Positions 47,178 to 49,921 of a DNA stretch of 49,921 nucleotides are shown here, piece after piece. The notes beneath the pieces are model-generated. The model ran no database searches. It saw nothing but the letters and a program-made list of their open reading frames with translations, and was not told the origin of the DNA. The DNA comes from an uncultured Bryobacteraceae bacterium. GTDB taxonomy: Bacteria; Acidobacteriota; Terriglobia; Bryobacterales; Bryobacteraceae. How positions within the stretch are numbered: the first letter of the stretch is position 1; each line of letters begins with the position of its first letter. A program made the translations under genes and the position numbers. The stretch spans positions 1 to 49,921 of the forward strand of contig CALKXJ010000031.1 in NCBI GenBank assembly GCA_938003835.1, given 5' to 3'.

Positions 47178-47437
47178 CGGCGAAACACCCTGTCGACCTC
47201 GCGTTCGAGCTCCTCGAATGGCGCCGCCAGCGCCGTACGCCGGGCGTTGAAGACGACGTCCCACTGCGGCGCCAGCTTCCAAAGCTGGAGCCGGACCGCC
47301 TCGCGCAGCCTTCGCTTGATCCGGTTCCGCTCCACCGCCTTGCCGGTCGAGCGGGGTACGGTGAAGCCCACCCGCGGCCCTTCGCTCGTGCCCCGATTCA
47401 GGCAGAAGGCGAGGAAAAAGGAGCCCGGAATCCGCAT
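47162..47437 (-). CDS. rnpA: Ribonuclease P protein component (N-terminus extends upstream of the first ATG)
   Basis: Protein subunit of RNase P, which matures tRNA 5' ends. From ATG 47437 it is 91 residues, with [11 protein letters not shown] in the centre, the RNR signature. But the same frame continues upstream with [16 protein letters not shown] (from about 47497), the conserved N-terminal block missing from the short version, so the real protein must start further upstream. No ATG, GTG or TTG exists in any frame from the rpmH stop (47530) to that block, and the rnpA frame is open through rpmH to 47755. Candidates are ATA 47542, or ATT 47683 or ACG 47689 near the rpmH start, as in the nested Thermus rpmH/rnpA. 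The true start is unresolved. Confidence 0.9.
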   Translation of the reverse strand: MRIPGSFFLAFCLNRGTSEGPRVGFTVPRSTGKAVERNRIKRRLREAVRLQLWKLAPQWDVVFNARRTALAAPFEELEREVDRVFRRCKAS

Positions 47438-47529
47438 GCCCTCTTCGTATACCCTGCGGAAGTCCTTCCTCCGCAGGAGCCGAAACTTCTTCGGGAAGGA
47501 AAACGAGCGGGTCTCGGCTTCGCTGGAAG

Positions 47530-47697
47530 TTACTTTGCGTATCGGACGGCTCTTTCGTCGCTGACGGTCAGCTTGCGCCGGCCCTTCGCCCGCCGCCGGG
47601 CCAGAACCGCCCGCCCGGCCTTGCTCCTCATGCGCTCCCGGAAGCCGTGCGTCTTGGCTCTCCTGCGGTTGTTGGGTTGGAATGTGCGTTTCGGCAT
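47530..47697 (-). CDS. rpmH: 50S ribosomal protein L34
   Basis: A 55-residue, very basic protein, slightly longer than the usual 44-50. It starts [23 protein letters not shown], the L34 signature, and continues [15 protein letters not shown]. The extra C-terminal residues ([11 protein letters not shown]) are unusual. AGGAGAAG precedes the ATG. It heads the leftward operon with rnpA, and the rnpA frame is also open across it. Confidence 0.97.
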   Translation of the reverse strand: MPKRTFQPNNRRRAKTHGFRERMRSKAGRAVLARRRAKGRRKLTVSDERAVRYAK

Positions 47698-47776
47698 ATC
47701 TTCTCCTGGCGCCGGCCGAGACGTTTACCTCCGGGACGCCACACCTCGTCTGTCTTCAGGATTCCCCGAAACGACT

Positions 47777-47806
47777 AGTATACGGAGCCGGCGGCGGGCG
47801 CTGCAA
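47777..47806 (-). promoter_or_regulatory. Promoter of the rpmH operon
   Basis: On the minus strand TTGCAG (47806-47801), 18 bp, TATACT (47782-47777). The start would be near 47770, about 73 bases before rpmH. The -10 is good, the -35 weak. Confidence 0.5.
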
Positions 47807-47847
47807 GCCGGGACGGCTGCCCGGAGCCGTCAGCGCGCCCGTACTGG

Positions 47848-49166
47848 CTACCGTGGCTGGCCGGGCCGCAAGGGGTCGAGCTTCGCCGCAAGAGCGAGGA
47901 TCACGGACCCGGAACGTTCGAACTCTCGGAGTGCCCAGCGCCCGTCCCGCTTCGGAGCTCCTTCCGAGCCGGCGGCGGTGAGCCTGGAGCGGCGCATCCG
48001 GTTGGCGATAAAGTTCCCGCTGACGAACCACAACACCGGTGAGCGTTGTTGGAGGGGAGACTGGACCAGGCAGGCGACGGCCGCAGGAAGCACCGTTTCC
48101 CTCAGCAGCCCTTCCGGCGCCAGCTCGAGCAGGGAGTAGTCCTGCTGCGGCGGCGCTCCGCCGATCTTTTCCGGTTCCGCCTCCTTGTCGGTGATCGGCG
48201 GCACCTCGCGCTCCGCGTAAGGCGGCCTGCGCAGCCTGGACTCGTTGAACTGGCGGACCACCTCTTCGGCGCCTTGCCTGCTTTTGACCCGTTCGGCCCG
48301 CCGAACGTTGTCGGCGCAGCGAACGCCGGTCAGGTTGGTGACGACGTAGCGCCGGATCGCCGGGGGAAGCGAGGCGGCGGAAACACCCTGCTTGGGGAGG
48401 TGCTCGGCCAGCGATTTGGTCTCCTCGATGAGCATTGCCTCCGTCTAGGAGTTCGAAAACGCCCGGTCGTCGGCGGGCATCCGCACGAGCGCGCCGGTGA
48501 CGGCTCCTAGCAGGCGCATCAGGTCTTTTCTCAGCCGCCTCGAGCTTCGCGAGGAAGCGCATTGCCGGAATCACCCCGACCGGCGAGGAGATGGCCGCCG
48601 GATAGCGTTCGGCGAAATCCGAGGGTATGCCCTCACGGCGCTCCTCGGCATCGAAGCCTTCGGCGATGAGCACCTCGAGCGTCTCGAAGGCCGCCTCGGG
48701 CTCATAGGCCAGCGCGCTCTCGCAGGAATGGGGCGGAACGCGGAAGTCGGCGATCGCCTCAAAGAGTTCGCGCGCCCGCCGCGGCTCCAGGCGCACGAGG
48801 GCGCGCACGGCGCGGTAGCCGAGCGACTCGCGGTCGAGGTTCAAGGTATGGGCATGACTGAGGAACCCCTCCGGCGTATCGAAATGGCCGGCAACCAGCT
48901 TTCTTTTGCGGGGGGAGCTCGCTGCCGAGGCCATGGCCAGGGCCTCTTCGATCAGCTCGAGTTTTCGCGCGCGATCGGGGACTTTGTTGGCTTCGACCAG
49001 GAGGAGCAGGGCGTCAGAGCGAAACTCGGGGGGGCGCCACCCGGGCCGAGTTCAGGATTTCGGCCACCTCGGGCGGATCGTCCCGGGCGGCGGCAAGGGC
49101 GCCGCTCGCAGGGCTGCCTAGCAGCAGAATCGCACTGCCGAAAGCCACGGCCGCCTTGCTCAGCAC
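47848..49166 (-). pseudogene. Degenerate secreted protein gene with two frameshifts and a stop
   Basis: An unrecognised gene in three frames. It starts near GTG 49166 with a signal peptide (V-A-F-G-S-A-I-L-L-L). The first frame shifts at a run of seven C (plus strand G7, 49028-49034); skipping one base continues A-P-P-E-F-R-S-D-A-L-L-L-L-V-E-A. The second shift is in the A4 run near 48530, after L-E-A-A-E-K, where skipping a base gives D-L-M-R-L-L-G-A-V-T-G. That frame meets a TAG at about 48449, and resumes at ATG 48435 (M-L-I-E-E-T-K-S-L-A-E-H) to a stop at 47848. Helix-rich repeats with L-E-P-R-R-A-R-E-L-F may be TPR/HEAT-like. Either a decaying gene or sequencing error in homopolymers; two frames and a stop favour decay. 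Confidence 0.6.
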
Positions 49167-49185
49167 TCTGGTCCCCGCGCGGCCG

Positions 49186-49638
49186 TCACCCGATACCAGG
49201 AAGGCGAATCCCAAAATAGTTTTCCACCTCGCGGCAAACTTCCTCCACATAGGCTCCCCGCCAAAGTTTCTCCACCGTGCCCGCTTGCGAGATCACGATG
49301 GTCCGAGGGACCCCACCCAGGCTGTAGGCTCGTTTGGTCGCCTCAGTCGGCGCATGATACACAAGACCGGCAAACTCTTCCAGCCAGGAGGAGTCCACCG
49401 GTTCCAGCCGAGATATCGATACCGGGACAAGCTGGTAGCGGTCCCTGGTCTGGCGCGCCAAGGCAAGCACGTTGGCTTGGTTCCGGAGGCACCAGCCGCA
49501 GTTGGGATCCCAAACGTAGAGAACCGTCGGCAGGAGTGCCCCTTTGGGATCAATCCTCGCCAGCCGGACGTCTAGGGACCTGGCGTCCAGGCGAGGGACC
49601 ACCTCTCCGGGGCCGAGGAGAACCCTCGAGGTGCGCAT
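49186..49638 (-). CDS. Thioredoxin-fold protein (TlpA-like)
   Basis: A 150-residue thioredoxin-fold protein. The active site W-D-P-N-C-G-W-C has Cys47 and Cys50; C-G-W-C is a TlpA/DsbE-type motif. A cis-proline segment G-V-P-R-T-I-V-I lies around residue 110. There is no signal peptide in the frame as called, so it may be cytoplasmic, or the true start may be upstream of the GGAGAAG-preceded ATG. It is upstream of the degenerate gene on the same strand with a 19-bp gap to its likely start, and downstream of a gene resembling der. Confidence 0.8.
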   Translation of the reverse strand: MRTSRVLLGPGEVVPRLDARSLDVRLARIDPKGALLPTVLYVWDPNCGWCLRNQANVLALARQTRDRYQLVPVSISRLEPVDSSWLEEFAGLVYHAPTEATKRAYSLGGVPRTIVISQAGTVEKLWRGAYVEEVCREVENYFGIRLPGIG

Positions 49639-49854
49639 GGTCTTCTCCTGCCAAGGAGTAAATCGTAACTTCAGGCATCCCTCCTCTCCCTCCTATGCCG
49701 TAAGATTATCAGCCCATTTTTGGTCAAGCAGAAAGCGAAGCTGCCAGTTGTTTGGAAGTCTACTGCACATCGACGCCTTTAACTCACCCAAAGACCGGCC
49801 CGGGCGGTCGCGGCAGCACCCCGGCTCCGTCACTCACTTGGGGGCGCGCCTCCC

Positions 49855-49921
49855 TCACGGCCTGCTGCGGCTGCGGGTGCGCCGGGCTTTGACGACGATG
49901 GGAGTGCCGGCGAATCCGAAC
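49855..49921 (-). CDS. der: C-terminal end of a gene resembling der (GTPase Der/EngA), cut by the window edge
   Basis: Only the last 21 codons are present. They read F-G-F-A-G-T-P-I-V-V-K-A-R-R-T-R-S-R-S-R-P, matching the usual Der ending (F-x-F-x-G-T-P-I-x-x-x-x-R followed by basic residues). The 216 bp between its stop and the next gene hold no other clear frame; a short GC-rich inverted repeat near 49794 is weak. Identification rests on this short tail only. Confidence 0.55.
   Translation of the reverse strand, partial: FGFAGTPIVVKARRTRSRSRP

Noticed and set aside
47435-47437. ATG 47437 as the true rnpA start
   Set aside because: It would remove the conserved N-terminal block encoded in frame upstream.

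Overview
The window is GC-rich chromosomal DNA around a replication origin, carrying dnaA-dnaN-gyrB, parA-parB with a parS site, and the rpmH-rnpA-yidD-yidC-jag-mnmE string. Gram-negative traits include a long YidC with a periplasmic domain, HtrA, a lipoprotein-type sulfatase and TatA. Together with several unusual small proteins these fit an Acidobacteriota chromosome, perhaps the Bryobacterales/Solibacter side. That placement is from memory of protein style and was not tested by any search. No prophage, insertion sequence or CRISPR array is visible.

Layout. 1-13 kb is metabolic: a membrane-anchored coiled-coil protein, a sulfatase divergent from an AraD-type epimerase, a sodium/solute symporter, ilvD, trxA, and a possible sugar-acid cluster (SDR, enolase-superfamily enzyme, AstE/AspA-type hydrolase, MFS carrier). 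12.5-18.4 kb holds lexA, an HtrA protease with a seven-bladed Asp-box protein, recA, an HU-like gene, tatA, a DUF6788-like gene and tRNA-Met. 18.4-22.6 kb is the leftward mnmG-rsmG-parA-parB operon, with parS inside the end of rsmG. 22.6-30.8 kb has purD, tRNA-Arg, an aldo/keto reductase, a class V aminotransferase, proS, rpiB, glyA and a glycosyltransferase. 30.7-32.5 kb has an XRE regulator, a divergent Cys-motif/helix-turn-helix protein with operator-like repeats between them, and tadA. 32.6-37.9 kb is a tightly coupled operon of four glycosyltransferases and alanine racemase.

37.9-47.7 kb is the origin core. An AT-rich stretch and three DnaA boxes precede dnaA; dnaN and gyrB follow without recF. 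Then come mnmE, jag, yidC, yidD, rnpA and rpmH, all pointing back toward gyrB. The ancestral block is therefore split: mnmG-rsmG-parAB lie left of dnaA and mnmE-to-rpmH lie right of gyrB. The window ends with a frameshifted degenerate gene, a thioredoxin-fold protein and the last codons of a gene that looks like der.

Most notable signals: rnpA has no ATG, GTG or TTG start between the rpmH stop and its conserved N-terminal block, in any frame; the XRE/Cys-motif intergenic region carries helically phased repeats over a promoter; three divergent gene pairs share overlapping or abutting -10 boxes close to their start codons; and the trxA leader holds a nested inverted repeat.
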